NCBI RefSeq assembly: GCF_900070205.1
Contig: NZ_FAOO01000008.1
Coordinates: 62,057 to 126,056, forward strand
DNA length: 64,000 nucleotides
Source: Candidatus Thermokryptus mobilis
Lineage (GTDB): Bacteria > Bacteroidota > Ignavibacteria > Kryptoniales > Kryptoniaceae
Direction of reading: 5' to 3'
The notes under the pieces are model-generated. The model saw only the letters and a list, made by a program, of their open reading frames with translations, did not search any database and was not told the DNA's origin. This document shows positions 17,543 to 27,269 of the stretch, piece by piece (the stretch's first letter is position 1; every line of letters starts with the position of its first letter). Position numbers and translations under genes: made by a program.

Positions 17543-18474
17543 TCAAGATGCAAGTTGATATAGGAAATTTAAAATTGAAAAATCCAGTTCTCGTTGCATC
17601 TGGGACATTTGGTTATGGTGATGAACTTATTGAGCTTTTTGATGTCGGTCAGCTCGGTGGTATAGTTACGAAGTCGCTTACGCTTAAACCAAGGGCTGGA
17701 AATCCACCGCCGAGGATTGTTGAGACACCTTGCGGTATGCTTAACTCAATCGGTCTTGCAAATATCGGCGTTGATAGGTTCATAGCTGAGAAACTTCCCA
17801 TTTTGAGGAATTTCAAAACCGCTATAATTGTCAATGTGGCTGGTAAAAGGATTGAAGATTATTGCGAGGTCATAAAAAGAATTGAAGACGCTGGTGGAGT
17901 TGACGCTTATGAGATTAACATATCTTGTCCAAATGTTAAAGAGGGAGGACTTGAGTTTGGGACAAGCCGTGAGATGACGGCAAAAATTGTAAACTCAGTG
18001 AGAAAGGCAACTGATAAAACATTGATCATAAAGTTGACGCCAAATGTTACAAAGATTTCCGAAATCGCAAAGGTTTGCAAGGATGAAGGAGCTGATGCTG
18101 TATCGCTTATAAATACTGTTGTTGGAATGGCTATTGATATAAAGACGAGAAAACCGAAGCTTTCAACGATAACCGGTGGGCTTTCAGGTCCGGCGATAAA
18201 ACCGATAGCAATTGCGAAGGTTTTTGAGGTCTTTCAAAATGTTGATATACCGATAATTGGGATCGGTGGGATAATGAACTGGATGGATGCGGTTGAATTT
18301 TTAATTGCGGGTGCAAAAGCTATTCAAGTTGGCACGGCAAATTTCGTTGACCCTACGGCTTCAATACAAATTTTAAACGGGATAATTTCATATTGCGAGG
18401 AAAATAAAATTTCTGATATAAACGATTTGATCGGTTCAATCGTCATTGAACAAGCGCAGGAACACATCAAATAA
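17539..18474 (+). CDS. pyrD: Dihydroorotate dehydrogenase, class 1B catalytic subunit
   Basis: Oxidises dihydroorotate to orotate in de novo pyrimidine synthesis, with FMN, paired with PyrK. The TIM-barrel starts NLKLKNPVLVASGTFGYG. The catalytic cysteine of class 1B is in EINISCPNVKEGG. Phosphate-binding segments GGLSGPAIKPIAI and IGIGGIMNWMDAVEFLIAGA are complete. 311 residues is the normal length. The ATG at 17539 overlaps the pyrK stop (ATGA), so the two subunits are made in step. folC follows after 23 bases. Confidence 0.95.
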   Translation: MIKMQVDIGNLKLKNPVLVASGTFGYGDELIELFDVGQLGGIVTKSLTLKPRAGNPPPRIVETPCGMLNSIGLANIGVDRFIAEKLPILRNFKTAIIVNVAGKRIEDYCEVIKRIEDAGGVDAYEINISCPNVKEGGLEFGTSREMTAKIVNSVRKATDKTLIIKLTPNVTKISEIAKVCKDEGADAVSLINTVVGMAIDIKTRKPKLSTITGGLSGPAIKPIAIAKVFEVFQNVDIPIIGIGGIMNWMDAVEFLIAGAKAIQVGTANFVDPTASIQILNGIISYCEENKISDINDLIGSIVIEQAQEHIK

Positions 18475-18497
18475 AACCTCATTCGGGAGAAATACAA

Positions 18498-19811
18498 ATG
18501 GAGCATCGGAAATATCTTGAGGTGATAAATTATCTTTATTCGCTTCAGCGCTTTGGGATAAAACTTGGTTTGCATAATATTGAAAGATTGCTTAAATTAC
18601 TGCAGAACCCGGAAGAAAAGTTCACCTCAATTCACATTGCTGGGACAAACGGTAAAGGTTCAGCATCATCTTTTATAGCGTCAATTTTAAGTTCATCTGG
18701 TTACAAAGTTGGTCTTTACACATCACCGCATCTTGTTGATTTCACGGAGAGGATACGCATCAATGGCGCACCGATATCAAGGGAAAGAGTTGTTGAATAT
18801 GTTGAGATTTTGCGCGATGAAATAGATCTTTTAAAAGCTACCTTTTTTGAGGTAACGACGGCGATTGCATTTAAGTATTTTGCCGATGAGAAAGTTGATT
18901 TCGCCGTTGTAGAGGTTGGGCTTGGCGGGCGACTTGATTCAACAAATGTAATTAAACCCGCTGTTTCTGTGATTACTACTGTTTCATTTGACCATATGGA
19001 TGTTCTTGGGGAAACGATTGAGCAGATATCTCTTGAGAAAGCGGGGATAATAAAAAAGGGAATCCCCTGTGTTACAGGATGTGAAGATGAAAGGGCTCTT
19101 GGTGTGATTAAGAAAGTTGCTGATGAGAAAAACTCCGAGCTTGTAGTTTTGGATGAAGTTGCTAAATTTAGATTGAAGGGGATTGAGGAAAAAAGTATAA
19201 AATTTGATTTGAATACACAGAAAAATTTTTATAGTGATCTTGTCACAGGGGTTGGCGGGAGCTTTCAGCTGAGAAATTCGGCGCTTTCAATTTTAGTTTA
19301 TGAAAAACTCTGTGAGCTTGGATTAGCTAAGTTCAGAAGCGATTTCGTTTATGATGGGCTTTTAAATGTGGTTAGATTTTCGGGATTAAGGGGTCGTTTT
19401 GAAATTTTAAAGGAAAAGCCAAAAGTTGTAGCTGATGTCGCTCATAACTATCCAGCGATATGTCAACTCGTCTCGGAACTTGGAAATTTCAAACGAAAAA
19501 GGACACTTGTTTTGTTCGGTGTAATGAAGGACAAAGAATATGAAAAGATGATAAAGAAACTTTCTGAGGTTGCTGATTTTGCCGTTGCGACACAACCGAA
19601 AATTGGTCGTGCGCTTAACTGTAAAACAATCGCTGAAATTTTTAAGCGAAATAATGTTGAAGCGATTGCGATTCCTGATTCTGACAGGGCGTATGATTTT
19701 ATCCTTGGTGAAGCAGGGGAGGACGATTTAATTTTGGTGACCGGTTCTCATTATCTTGTTGGTGAGGTGATCGCACACATTGAGAGGAGAAAAATTGAAA
19801 TTTTAATTTAA
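18498..19811 (+). CDS. folC: Folylpolyglutamate synthase / dihydrofolate synthase
   Basis: Mur-ligase family enzyme adding glutamate to folates, and probably also forming dihydrofolate. The ATP-binding loop is [13 protein letters not shown] near residue 50, followed by [19 protein letters not shown] and [14 protein letters not shown]. The metal/lysine region appears as [20 protein letters not shown]. The C-terminal Mur domain has DVAHNYPA and [12 protein letters not shown]. Whether it is bifunctional cannot be settled by eye. It sits between pyrD and rho with short gaps on the same strand, preceded by a GGGAGA ribosome-binding site. Confidence 0.93.
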   Translation: MEHRKYLEVINYLYSLQRFGIKLGLHNIERLLKLLQNPEEKFTSIHIAGTNGKGSASSFIASILSSSGYKVGLYTSPHLVDFTERIRINGAPISRERVVEYVEILRDEIDLLKATFFEVTTAIAFKYFADEKVDFAVVEVGLGGRLDSTNVIKPAVSVITTVSFDHMDVLGETIEQISLEKAGIIKKGIPCVTGCEDERALGVIKKVADEKNSELVVLDEVAKFRLKGIEEKSIKFDLNTQKNFYSDLVTGVGGSFQLRNSALSILVYEKLCELGLAKFRSDFVYDGLLNVVRFSGLRGRFEILKEKPKVVADVAHNYPAICQLVSELGNFKRKRTLVLFGVMKDKEYEKMIKKLSEVADFAVATQPKIGRALNCKTIAEIFKRNNVEAIAIPDSDRAYDFILGEAGEDDLILVTGSHYLVGEVIAHIERRKIEILI

Positions 19812-19837
19812 AACAAAATTTTGGAGGCGCATCAAAA

Positions 19838-21136
19838 ATGGTAATGGACATTGCAGAATTGCAGTCCAAGAAGGTTGCTGAGCTTCAAAAAATTGCAAAG
19901 GAGCTCGGCGTCACAGGTTATAGTGATTTGAAAAAACAGGAGCTTATAATGAAGATTCTTGAGAAGATGCAAGAGCAGAGGGTGACGACTGGAGAAGCTG
20001 AGGAGGGCGAGGAGCAAAACGGAGTTATCTTTGGCAAGGGGGTTCTTGAAATTTTGCCTGATGGATATGGTTTCTTAAGGTCTGCAAATTATAGCTATCT
20101 TCCTTCGCCGGATGATATTTATGTGTCGCCGTCGCAGATCAAGAAATTCAATTTGAAAACTGGGGACACTGTGGCTGGTCAAGTCCGCCCGCCGAAAGAA
20201 GGGGAAAGATTTTATGCTCTTTTGAGAATTGATACAGTTAACGGTCTTGCTCCAGAAAAAGCCAGGGAGAGAATCCTATTTGAAAATCTCACACCGCTTT
20301 ATCCGACGAAAAGAATCCGCCTTGAGACGGTCCCTGGAGAATATTCAATGAGAATACTTGATCTTTTCGCTCCAATTGGCAAAGGTCAGCGTGGTTTGAT
20401 TGTGTCGCCACCAAAAGCGGGAAAAACAGTATTGCTTCAAAAGATGGCAAACAGCATAATGAGGAATCACCCGGAGGTGAAATTGATAGTTCTTCTCATT
20501 GATGAGCGCCCGGAAGAGGTCACGGATATGGAGCGCTCTGTTGGACCAGATGTTGAGGTAATAAGCTCAACTTTTGATGAACCGCCAGAAAGGCATATGC
20601 AGGTTGCTGATATGGTCCTTGAAAAAGCGAAGCGACTCGTTGAGTCGGGCAAAGATGTAGTTATACTTCTTGACAGTTTGACCCGTCTTGCAAGGGCAAG
20701 CAACCTCGTGACGCCACACAGTGGTAGAATTCTCTCGGGTGGTATTGATGCAAGTGCATTGATAAAACCGAAAAAATTCTTCGGCGCAGCTCGTGATACT
20801 GAAGAAGCGGGCAGCTTGACCATCATAGCAACCGCTTTGATTGAAACGGGAAGCAGAATGGATGAGGTTATATTTGAAGAGTTCAAGGGAACGGGTAATA
20901 TGGAAGTTGTTTTGACAAGAGAACTTGCCGACAGAAGGATATTCCCAGCAATTGACATCAATAAAACAGGAACAAGGAAGGAAGAACTTCTTCTTGAGCC
21001 AGAAGAACTCAATCGTGTTTGGATTTTGAGGAAGATTTTAAGCGAGATGTCCCCAGTTGAAGCGATGGAATTCTTACTTGAACATATGAAAGGGACAAGG
21101 AATAATAAGGAATTTTTGAAGTCAATGAGCAGTTGA
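19838..21136 (+). CDS. rho: Transcription termination factor Rho
   Basis: Hexameric RNA-dependent ATPase that ends transcription. The N-terminal Rho helical domain ([21 protein letters not shown]) precedes the cold-shock-like RNA-binding domain ([20 protein letters not shown]). The P-loop is [13 protein letters not shown], and the Q/R loops and the [13 protein letters not shown] block are complete. There is only a short acidic linker (residues about 48-58), unlike the long inserted N-terminal extensions of many Bacteroidota Rho proteins. The ATG at 19838 has GGAGG ten bases upstream. It converges with the propeller gene one base after its stop, without a hairpin. Confidence 0.97.
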   Translation: MVMDIAELQSKKVAELQKIAKELGVTGYSDLKKQELIMKILEKMQEQRVTTGEAEEGEEQNGVIFGKGVLEILPDGYGFLRSANYSYLPSPDDIYVSPSQIKKFNLKTGDTVAGQVRPPKEGERFYALLRIDTVNGLAPEKARERILFENLTPLYPTKRIRLETVPGEYSMRILDLFAPIGKGQRGLIVSPPKAGKTVLLQKMANSIMRNHPEVKLIVLLIDERPEEVTDMERSVGPDVEVISSTFDEPPERHMQVADMVLEKAKRLVESGKDVVILLDSLTRLARASNLVTPHSGRILSGGIDASALIKPKKFFGAARDTEEAGSLTIIATALIETGSRMDEVIFEEFKGTGNMEVVLTRELADRRIFPAIDINKTGTRKEELLLEPEELNRVWILRKILSEMSPVEAMEFLLEHMKGTRNNKEFLKSMSS

Positions 21137-21137
21137 T

Positions 21138-23303
21138 TTAATCTCTCAAAACGGCTAATTTTCCAATCCCAACTTTTGTTCCATCTTCGTTGTAAGCGAC
21201 TATGAGATAAATTCCAGTGGGGACATATTGTCCTTTTTCATCTTTGCCGTCCCAAGATGTTATTCTTCCCCCGGGAGTTGATAATGTTCTGACAAGGTCC
21301 CCACTTATCGTAAATATCTTTATCGTTGAATTTGAAACCAAGCCATCAATGATTACATTTAAATCCTCTTTGGGACGAAATGGATTTGGATAAAAATTTA
21401 TCGTCTTAAATTCATCAACTGGCTTAGCGAATGCAGTCCTCAAACTTGTTAAACCTTTATCCGTTCCAAAGTAGATAACGCCGTTGTTTAAGTCAATTGC
21501 TATTGATTTGACATCATCGCTTAGAAGTGGTGAATTTGTCGCATCATATTGTGCGATGACGCTTGTCCCGTCAGGTGTGAGGACGAAGACGCCGTTTTTT
21601 GTAGCAATCCATTTATTGTTCACTCCGTCAACAGCAATGTCATTTATGTAAAAATCACGAAGCGAAAAAATTTTCCTTATACTTCCAGGTTTAAGCGGAT
21701 CGTCTATATTTGTGATTATGTTAAGTCCATAAGCGGTTCCAACCCAGAGGTCACCGCGATTGTCAAATCTTATAACCGTCGGGTTCCCGTTTAAGCCATG
21801 TGCCGTTGAGATGTTAAACCATTTATCATCACTTTTATCCAGCGGAGTTCCATTATCGTCAAAAACCAAGATATATCCGTGTTCAGTTACAATCCACTTT
21901 TTACCTTTTTCATCCAATTCAATCTGTATATTATAAAAATCACTCGGCTTGAAGCCGTTCCTGAAAGAAGTAAGCAAAGAGTCATTTCGCATCAGGTAAA
22001 GAATTATCAAATTTCTCGCCTTGTAATTTAAAATCCAGGTGTAATTGCCTTGTTCTGCGATGTCGGTTATGACGACGAAATTTGTATCTTCAACGACGCC
22101 CATGAAACCATCTTGTTTTGAGAAAATTTTCAAGGAGTCATTTTCATCAACTCTTATTAAACCACCACCCCAAGTCCCAATCCAGATGTATTTTTCCCCG
22201 ATCCTCACCCTGTAACAATCGTCTGACATATTCGGGAAAGTTTCCTTTGAGAAGTTCTTCCATTTTTTCCCATCAAATTTATAAAATCCTCTCCCCAAAA
22301 ATTTTGATGAAGCAGCCCATAAATTGCCTTTGTTATCAACAGCCATGCTTGAAAATTGACTTCCATTTGGACCTTCGGGATAATGAAAGCTCCATTGCCC
22401 ATTTTCAAGGATTCCAACGCCACTTGATCTGACACCAGCGATTATTTTACCGCGCCAGATGGAAACATCGTTGATTATATCTTTCGCTTCCGAAATAAAA
22501 TTGACATTGCCATTTTTAAATGAGTGTATTGATTTTCCGCTTATGATTAAAATTGAGTCGCCGACATTTAGAATTTTATCAACGGGTGAGGAAAAAACTT
22601 TAACAAAACTTTCTCCTTGAAGGCGGAACATCCCATCTTGAGCCCCGGTGTAAATTTCGCCTTTTGAAACGCTTATACTTTTAAATCCACCAACTTTTCG
22701 CCAGATATTCCATCCAAAAGGTGAGACAAGCGCCGGATTAAATCTATATCCTCTCGCTATTCCCTCGGAAGTGGCTATATAGATTGTATCATCTTTAACC
22801 TCAATGTCAAGGACCTGAACCCTTTCAACATCGGGGAAAATTTTCCTGTAAGTGTCAATGAATTCCAATTTTGAAATGCGGTAGGTTAAAAGCCCGAAGT
22901 TCGTCCCTATGAACAATGTATCTCCATAAACTTTGAGAAAATTTATCCCTTTGTCCGTTTCAGGTGAATTTACTATGTCAAAAACGCGATTGACTTTATA
23001 GCTATGACCTGATTGAGTTAATATATCAATTACGCCGTTTTGAAATCCGATGAATATGTGGTTTTTATCAGTTGTGAGAACCTTCACATCAACATCAAAA
23101 AGACCGTCAACTTTCAAAATTTTTTCAAATTTGTTTAAGTCAGGATAAAAGATGAAAATCCCACCCTCTGTTCCGGCGAAGATTGCTTTATCGGTCGGAC
23201 TAATTTTTCTTACATTTTTCATATCGGTGTAATTTTCCCATTTCCCGATTTGAGCAAATGATTGTGAGATTAGAAGCAAGGTTATAAGGACGGCTTTTTT
23301 CAT
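21138..23303 (-). CDS. Secreted beta-propeller protein with FlgD-like/type IX-style C-terminal domain
   Basis: A 721-residue exported protein. Signal peptide MKKAVLITLLLISQSFA. The body is a chain of propeller blades of the two-component-regulator type, such as IFAGTEGGIFIFYPD, IWIGTWGGGLIRVDE, LWVGTAYGLNIITN and WIATKNGVFVLTPDG. The last 80 residues form an Ig-like FlgD/T9SS-style domain: NFYPNPFRPKED, IKIFTISGDLVRTL, WDGKDEKGQYVPTGIYL. Such tails occur on proteins exported to the cell surface in FCB bacteria. It lies four bases after ribH, at the end of the crp-PHP-ribH run. A role as a surface sensor or binding protein is inferred; no catalytic domain is seen. Confidence 0.85.
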   Translation of the reverse strand: MKKAVLITLLLISQSFAQIGKWENYTDMKNVRKISPTDKAIFAGTEGGIFIFYPDLNKFEKILKVDGLFDVDVKVLTTDKNHIFIGFQNGVIDILTQSGHSYKVNRVFDIVNSPETDKGINFLKVYGDTLFIGTNFGLLTYRISKLEFIDTYRKIFPDVERVQVLDIEVKDDTIYIATSEGIARGYRFNPALVSPFGWNIWRKVGGFKSISVSKGEIYTGAQDGMFRLQGESFVKVFSSPVDKILNVGDSILIISGKSIHSFKNGNVNFISEAKDIINDVSIWRGKIIAGVRSSGVGILENGQWSFHYPEGPNGSQFSSMAVDNKGNLWAASSKFLGRGFYKFDGKKWKNFSKETFPNMSDDCYRVRIGEKYIWIGTWGGGLIRVDENDSLKIFSKQDGFMGVVEDTNFVVITDIAEQGNYTWILNYKARNLIILYLMRNDSLLTSFRNGFKPSDFYNIQIELDEKGKKWIVTEHGYILVFDDNGTPLDKSDDKWFNISTAHGLNGNPTVIRFDNRGDLWVGTAYGLNIITNIDDPLKPGSIRKIFSLRDFYINDIAVDGVNNKWIATKNGVFVLTPDGTSVIAQYDATNSPLLSDDVKSIAIDLNNGVIYFGTDKGLTSLRTAFAKPVDEFKTINFYPNPFRPKEDLNVIIDGLVSNSTIKIFTISGDLVRTLSTPGGRITSWDGKDEKGQYVPTGIYLIVAYNEDGTKVGIGKLAVLRD

Positions 23304-23307
23304 AGGG

Positions 23308-23787
23308 TTATTTTTTGATTTGCTTTAGGAGGTTTGCCATTTCAATTGCGGTCAATGCAGCGTCCCAACCCTTGTTCCCGCTTTTTATCCCTGCTCTGTT
23401 AAGTGCTTGCTCAACATCGTCTGTTGTCAAAATCCCGAAGGCAATCGGGGTTCCCGTTTCAAGTTGAACTTGTGCTATGCCTTTTGATACCTCGTTTGCG
23501 ATGTAATCAAAGTGCGGGGTCTCACCTCGTATGACAGCACCAAGGCAGATTAAAGCATCGTATTTACCTGTCAAAGCGATTTTTTTCGCAACAAGAGGTA
23601 TTTCAAATGAACCAGGGCAAAAGAAAATGTCAATGTCTTTTTCTTCGGCGTCGTGTCTTTTGAGGCAATCAAGCGCTCCATCAAGAAGTTTTGATGTGAC
23701 AAGTTCATTAAATCTGCTTACAACGATCCCAAATTTTAACCCCTTTGCTATGAGCTTGCCTTCAAAGGTTGGCATCGTTTTTGACAT
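23308..23787 (-). CDS. ribH: 6,7-dimethyl-8-ribityllumazine synthase
   Basis: Penultimate riboflavin enzyme; condenses the pyrimidinedione with 3,4-dihydroxybutanone phosphate. 159 residues. Substrate-binding segments [46 protein letters not shown] and [17 protein letters not shown] are all present; the histidine in TPHFDY is the conserved general base. There is no FMN-riboswitch leader: the gene starts one base before the stop of the PHP gene. No other rib gene is in the window. Confidence 0.96.
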   Translation of the reverse strand: MSKTMPTFEGKLIAKGLKFGIVVSRFNELVTSKLLDGALDCLKRHDAEEKDIDIFFCPGSFEIPLVAKKIALTGKYDALICLGAVIRGETPHFDYIANEVSKGIAQVQLETGTPIAFGILTTDDVEQALNRAGIKSGNKGWDAALTAIEMANLLKQIKK

Positions 23788-23788
23788 T

Positions 23789-24610
23789 TTATTTTAAATT
23801 CAACCTTTTTTTCATCGTCTCAACAAATTTATATGGAACTGTGTATTTCCCAAGGCAATTTTCATCATTTCTCAATCCACCATGGAAATCCGATCCACCA
23901 CTTTCAAGCAGGAAGTATTCATCCGCTATTGAACGATAATAATTCACAAGTTCATCATTATGTGAGGGATGTATCACCTCTATGCCGTCAATTCCAAGTT
24001 CTATCAATGTCGCAAGGTCAACTTCGCTTATATATTTTCCGGGGTGAGCGATAAATGACAATCCCCCAACCTCTGAAATTAATCTTATCGCTTTCCTTGG
24101 AGAAAGGTCAATGTTTTTTTCATAAGCTGGGCAACCAACACCAAGATATTTGTTGAACGCCTCGTAAAAATCATTGACGAAACCGTATTTTACAAGAGCA
24201 CTCGCTATATGAACCCTACTTATAGAGGAGTTTTTTGCGATCTCAATTACACTCTCAAATTCAAGCGGGATGTCAAGTGCATTTAACTTCTCAACTATTC
24301 TTTTAGCCCTTTGGACTCTAAGTTCGCGGAAAACTCTTAAATGAGTTTGAAAAACCTCATCGTGCCAATCTATAAAGTAGCCAAGTATGTGTATGTCTGT
24401 TCCGTTTATGCTTGAGCTTAATTCAATTCCAGGGATGACCTCAATCCCAAGTTCCTTTCCAACTTCAATTGCTTCATCAAGTCCCTCTGTCGTGTCGTGG
24501 TCGGCAATGCTTATTATATCCAAACCGCTTTCCTTTGCTTTCATCACAACTTGCGCTGGGGAATATATCCCATCCGAAAAATATGTATGTAGGTGCAGGT
24601 CAACTTTCAC
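23789..24610 (-). CDS. PHP-domain phosphoesterase (RNase AM/YciV-like)
   Basis: Metal-dependent hydrolase of the PHP family, probably acting on nucleoside 3',5'-bisphosphates or RNA 5' ends. Metal-binding motifs: [11 protein letters not shown] (residues 3-13), [13 protein letters not shown] (about 35-47), the Glu/His of [27 protein letters not shown] and the final SGGSDFHGG. The inserted middle domain (about residues 95-180) is standard for the subfamily. It starts at GTG 24610, overlapping the stop of the crp-like gene by four bases. Distinguishing phosphatase from nuclease activity is not possible from sequence alone. Confidence 0.88.
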   Translation of the reverse strand: MKVDLHLHTYFSDGIYSPAQVVMKAKESGLDIISIADHDTTEGLDEAIEVGKELGIEVIPGIELSSSINGTDIHILGYFIDWHDEVFQTHLRVFRELRVQRAKRIVEKLNALDIPLEFESVIEIAKNSSISRVHIASALVKYGFVNDFYEAFNKYLGVGCPAYEKNIDLSPRKAIRLISEVGGLSFIAHPGKYISEVDLATLIELGIDGIEVIHPSHNDELVNYYRSIADEYFLLESGGSDFHGGLRNDENCLGKYTVPYKFVETMKKRLNLK

Positions 24611-25290
24611 TTAAACATTTGCTTCATTTTTTCATACTCAAGAATTATAAGTTTCCTTCCTTCAACTTTTATCAGTCCCTGTTTTTCAAATTTTGTCATA
24701 ACCCTTGAAACGGTTTCCCTTGATGTTCCAGCCATATTTGCAAGGTCCTGCTGTGTCGGGATTTCTTCAACTATCACTTGACCTTTGTACATTTTCCCAA
24801 GCTCATCGGCTAATAAAATTAAAACGCAACCGACGCGACCTTCGGCATCTTTCAGTGATAAACTTTTAATTTGCATATTTGCTTTCCTCAACCTTTGAGC
24901 CAATTCCTTCAAAAGTGAGATGGATATTTGCGGATACTTATGTAAAAGATTTAAAAAGTCATCCCTATAAATTATTAAAACTTCCGTATCAGTAAGAGCA
25001 GAACATGTTGCGGATCTTTTCATCCCATCAAGTAGGGACATTTCTCCGAAGACCTCTCCTGGACCAAGTATTGAAAGCACAGCTTCTCTTCCCGTTTCAT
25101 CTAATCTTGAAACCTTTACCTTTCCGTTGATGATTATAAACAAAGCACTACCGATTTCGTCCTCCATCAAAATTATATTTCCCTTTGAAAACTTTTTCCT
25201 CGTCCCAAGCTTTGCGATCTTTTCAAGGTCTCGCTCGGGGAGTTCCTCAAAAATTGAGACATTGCGGAGAAAGTTTATATCATTACCCAT
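24607..25290 (-). CDS. Crp/Fnr family transcriptional regulator
   Basis: A 227-residue regulator. The cyclic-nucleotide-binding roll covers residues about 12-125, with GPGEVFGEMSLLDGMKRSATCSAL; this matches the phosphate-binding cassette pattern (FGE...R-A) that holds cAMP. The winged helix at the C-terminus has TQQDLANMAGTSRETVSRVMTKF, whose recognition helix reads RETVSR as in CRP. There is no N-terminal cysteine cluster, so it is not an oxygen-sensing FNR. The ATG at 25290 is preferred over a TTG two codons upstream. A class III cyclase ends at the left edge of the window and is a possible source of the ligand, though linkage is not shown. Confidence 0.9.
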   Translation of the reverse strand: MGNDINFLRNVSIFEELPERDLEKIAKLGTRKKFSKGNIILMEDEIGSALFIIINGKVKVSRLDETGREAVLSILGPGEVFGEMSLLDGMKRSATCSALTDTEVLIIYRDDFLNLLHKYPQISISLLKELAQRLRKANMQIKSLSLKDAEGRVGCVLILLADELGKMYKGQVIVEEIPTQQDLANMAGTSRETVSRVMTKFEKQGLIKVEGRKLIILEYEKMKQMFK

Positions 25291-25323
25291 AGGCAAGGAT
25301 GAAATTATTTTTTGAAAATATAA

Positions 25324-25348
25324 CTCTTGAAATGATTAAATGCAAGAG
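25324..25348 (-). terminator. Weak inverted repeat between the polysaccharide operon and crp
   Basis: CTCTTG (25324-25329) pairs with CAAGAG (25343-25348) across a 13-base loop, seven bases after the stop of the outer-membrane barrel gene. A T-rich stretch (TTATATTTTC) follows on the minus strand. A six-pair stem is weak; it could be a poor terminator or an operator ahead of crp. Confidence 0.3.
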
Positions 25349-25354
25349 ATGGTT

Positions 25355-26176
25355 TTAAATTTCAATCCAGTATGCTATGAAAAAACCGCGTCCGACCCCA
25401 ATTCTTTTGCCGTATATATCATAAAAAAATCCGCCTTGAATCCACGCTTTGTATGTGAACCTATGTGCAAATGAAATGCTGAGCTTTCCTTCAACAAAAT
25501 CTGTCTCAATTGATGGATTGAATCTTGTCGCAAAACTTCCAGTGCCGATTGAATTTACACCATCAAGCTGAACTATACCTTGCCATCTACCGCTTAAATT
25601 TGCACCGTATAAAATTTGAAATCTTACTTGATCTGCAACCTGCCTCAGAAATTTTCTTAAGCCAAACTCAAAATTAAAGTATGAATCAATACCGAACGGC
25701 TTAAAACCACCGGCAATTAAAATTCTCGTATCCACTGCATACTGTCCGAAGCCGATTAAAGGTTCTCTTTCAGTTGAATAGAGAGGAATAATGCCTGTGG
25801 TTTGGAAGCTTAAGACGATGCCAGATTCAAAAACTTTAAATTTTAAACCGATCTCAAGGTCACCAGCCCCTTTGTTAGTTTTATAATTTGAAGAATCAAT
25901 CCACCTGTTAAGTATTAAGATCGCTGTGTTGCCGATAAAATTTAATTTATCGCTTATCCCATATTCAAAATATAAGCCAAGTCCATTTGAATCAAAATAT
26001 CCATAGTTGTCAAGGTTTCTACTCTTCCAATTGACATCATAGTATTTCTCTGCATGATAGAAATAATAATACGGGACAAAGAAAATCTTGCCACCTTTTC
26101 TCGTCCAAGCACCTGAAAAGGAGATTTCTGAAAAGATGAAAAAGAGAGCAAGATATTTTAAAATTTTATAATCCAT
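25355..26176 (-). CDS. Outer-membrane beta-barrel protein, last gene of the polysaccharide operon
   Basis: About 273 residues with a signal peptide (YLALFFIFSEISFSGA). The mature part is aromatic-rich alternating strands ending in an aromatic/hydrophobic terminal strand (FFIAYWIEI), as expected of an outer-membrane barrel. Segments such as NKGAGDLEIGLKFKVF and GLGLYFEYGISDKLNFIGN resemble the MetA/phenol-degradation-type porin family. Its start (ATG 26176) overlaps the end of the GH8-like gene by 11 bases. Within this operon it is a candidate for the export pore that BcsC provides in cellulose systems, although it lacks TPRs. That function is inferred from context. Confidence 0.7.
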   Translation of the reverse strand: MDYKILKYLALFFIFSEISFSGAWTRKGGKIFFVPYYYFYHAEKYYDVNWKSRNLDNYGYFDSNGLGLYFEYGISDKLNFIGNTAILILNRWIDSSNYKTNKGAGDLEIGLKFKVFESGIVLSFQTTGIIPLYSTEREPLIGFGQYAVDTRILIAGGFKPFGIDSYFNFEFGLRKFLRQVADQVRFQILYGANLSGRWQGIVQLDGVNSIGTGSFATRFNPSIETDFVEGKLSISFAHRFTYKAWIQGGFFYDIYGKRIGVGRGFFIAYWIEI

Positions 26177-27269
26177 ATTCACGCGCCCGGTGCAGTGTTC
26201 TTAACGTAATTGAAAGTTCAAAATAAAACGAGTCAACATTTCTTTCGGTTAAATTTATCATAGCATCAATTTTTTCGGGAATTAAATCATTCAGGATATA
26301 CTTGACCATGTCGTTATATTTCTTGGATTTACCAAGCTTCAAGAAAAGTTCAATGATTCTTGAATAAACTGCAACAGAAACGAAATTTGATTTTGTTTGT
26401 GATTTAAATTTTCCATCCATTAAGATGTAAAAATCGCTCCAGCGACCAAAGTTTTCATAAAAGAAATCAAGTATCTCTCGGGCGGGTTTGGGGTTAAATT
26501 CAATTATTGAAAGAGATATATCTATTGATGAAATTAATGGGAAAATGCCATTCGGCGAGTAATAACCATTTGAACTTGGGATTATAGTTTTAACTCCAAT
26601 ATCATAAAGCGAATTGAAAAAACCATTTTTAACATATCCACCAATTATCGCATTATACATCATTCTTGATTTTTCAATCATATCGTCATCCTTGTTTTCC
26701 TTGCCTATGAGATATAAAAAGTCGGGGCGTTGATTTATAAGATAGGTGTTTTCTGAAAGTGTTCTTGTTCCATAGTTGAAGTAATTCTTAACGAGAAATT
26801 TATCCGGCTCGGGCATATAACCGTGTTTAATGTAAGCTTTTGCAAGGGAGTAACTCACCTTTTTATACTCTTCAACGCCCCATTTTTTATAGGCAAGGTA
26901 AATCGCAAACGCACAATGAATCGTCTCAGCTGTGCCCGATGCATCAATTTCAGAATCTTTTTTATATCTCCATACGATAGCTGAGTCAATCCAGGTATCT
27001 CTTATGATATAATGTTTTTTAATCGCTTCGTAAGCTTTTGAGAAAAGAATTGAGTCCCCAATTTCAACTGCTGATTGCATTATTTCTGCGAGGTCAATGG
27101 CATAGCAAAAGCCATCGGCTCTTGAAGGCAATCCATTTAAAAGTTTTTCGTGAAAAGTCCCTTGGATTTTATTTTCATATTTTCCAATCTTTTCGGGGTC
27201 AACTCTATAAATCAAGCCACTGCAAGATAAAATAAACACAATAGGAAACAAGGTTAAAATTTTCCTCAC
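26166..27269 (-). CDS. Lipoprotein with (alpha/alpha) toroid features, GH8/BcsZ-like
   Basis: A 367-residue lipoprotein (lipobox FILSC, Cys16). The helical body is reminiscent of glycoside hydrolase family 8: SRADGFCYAIDLAEIM in the place of the SEGQGYGM block, and IVWRYKKDSE...AFAIYLAYKKWG in the place of the segment that follows the catalytic aspartate. The residues expected to be catalytic are not clearly kept, so it may be a non-catalytic or differently acting relative. It starts at GTG 27269, overlapping the cotH-like gene by four bases (GTGA). BcsZ-type GH8 enzymes accompany cellulose synthases, which fits the operon. The GH8 relationship is tentative. Confidence 0.6.
   Translation of the reverse strand: MRKILTLFPIVFILSCSGLIYRVDPEKIGKYENKIQGTFHEKLLNGLPSRADGFCYAIDLAEIMQSAVEIGDSILFSKAYEAIKKHYIIRDTWIDSAIVWRYKKDSEIDASGTAETIHCAFAIYLAYKKWGVEEYKKVSYSLAKAYIKHGYMPEPDKFLVKNYFNYGTRTLSENTYLINQRPDFLYLIGKENKDDDMIEKSRMMYNAIIGGYVKNGFFNSLYDIGVKTIIPSSNGYYSPNGIFPLISSIDISLSIIEFNPKPAREILDFFYENFGRWSDFYILMDGKFKSQTKSNFVSVAVYSRIIELFLKLGKSKKYNDMVKYILNDLIPEKIDAMINLTERNVDSFYFELSITLRTLHRAREYGL

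Noticed and set aside
20467..21012. 181-codon minus-strand frame opposite rho
   Set aside because: Fully antisense to a highly conserved gene.
23787..23830. FMN riboswitch before ribH
   Set aside because: ribH follows the PHP gene by one base; there is no leader to hold a riboswitch.
24607..25290. Calling the Crp/Fnr regulator an FNR oxygen sensor
   Set aside because: The N-terminal cysteine cluster needed for a 4Fe-4S centre is absent.
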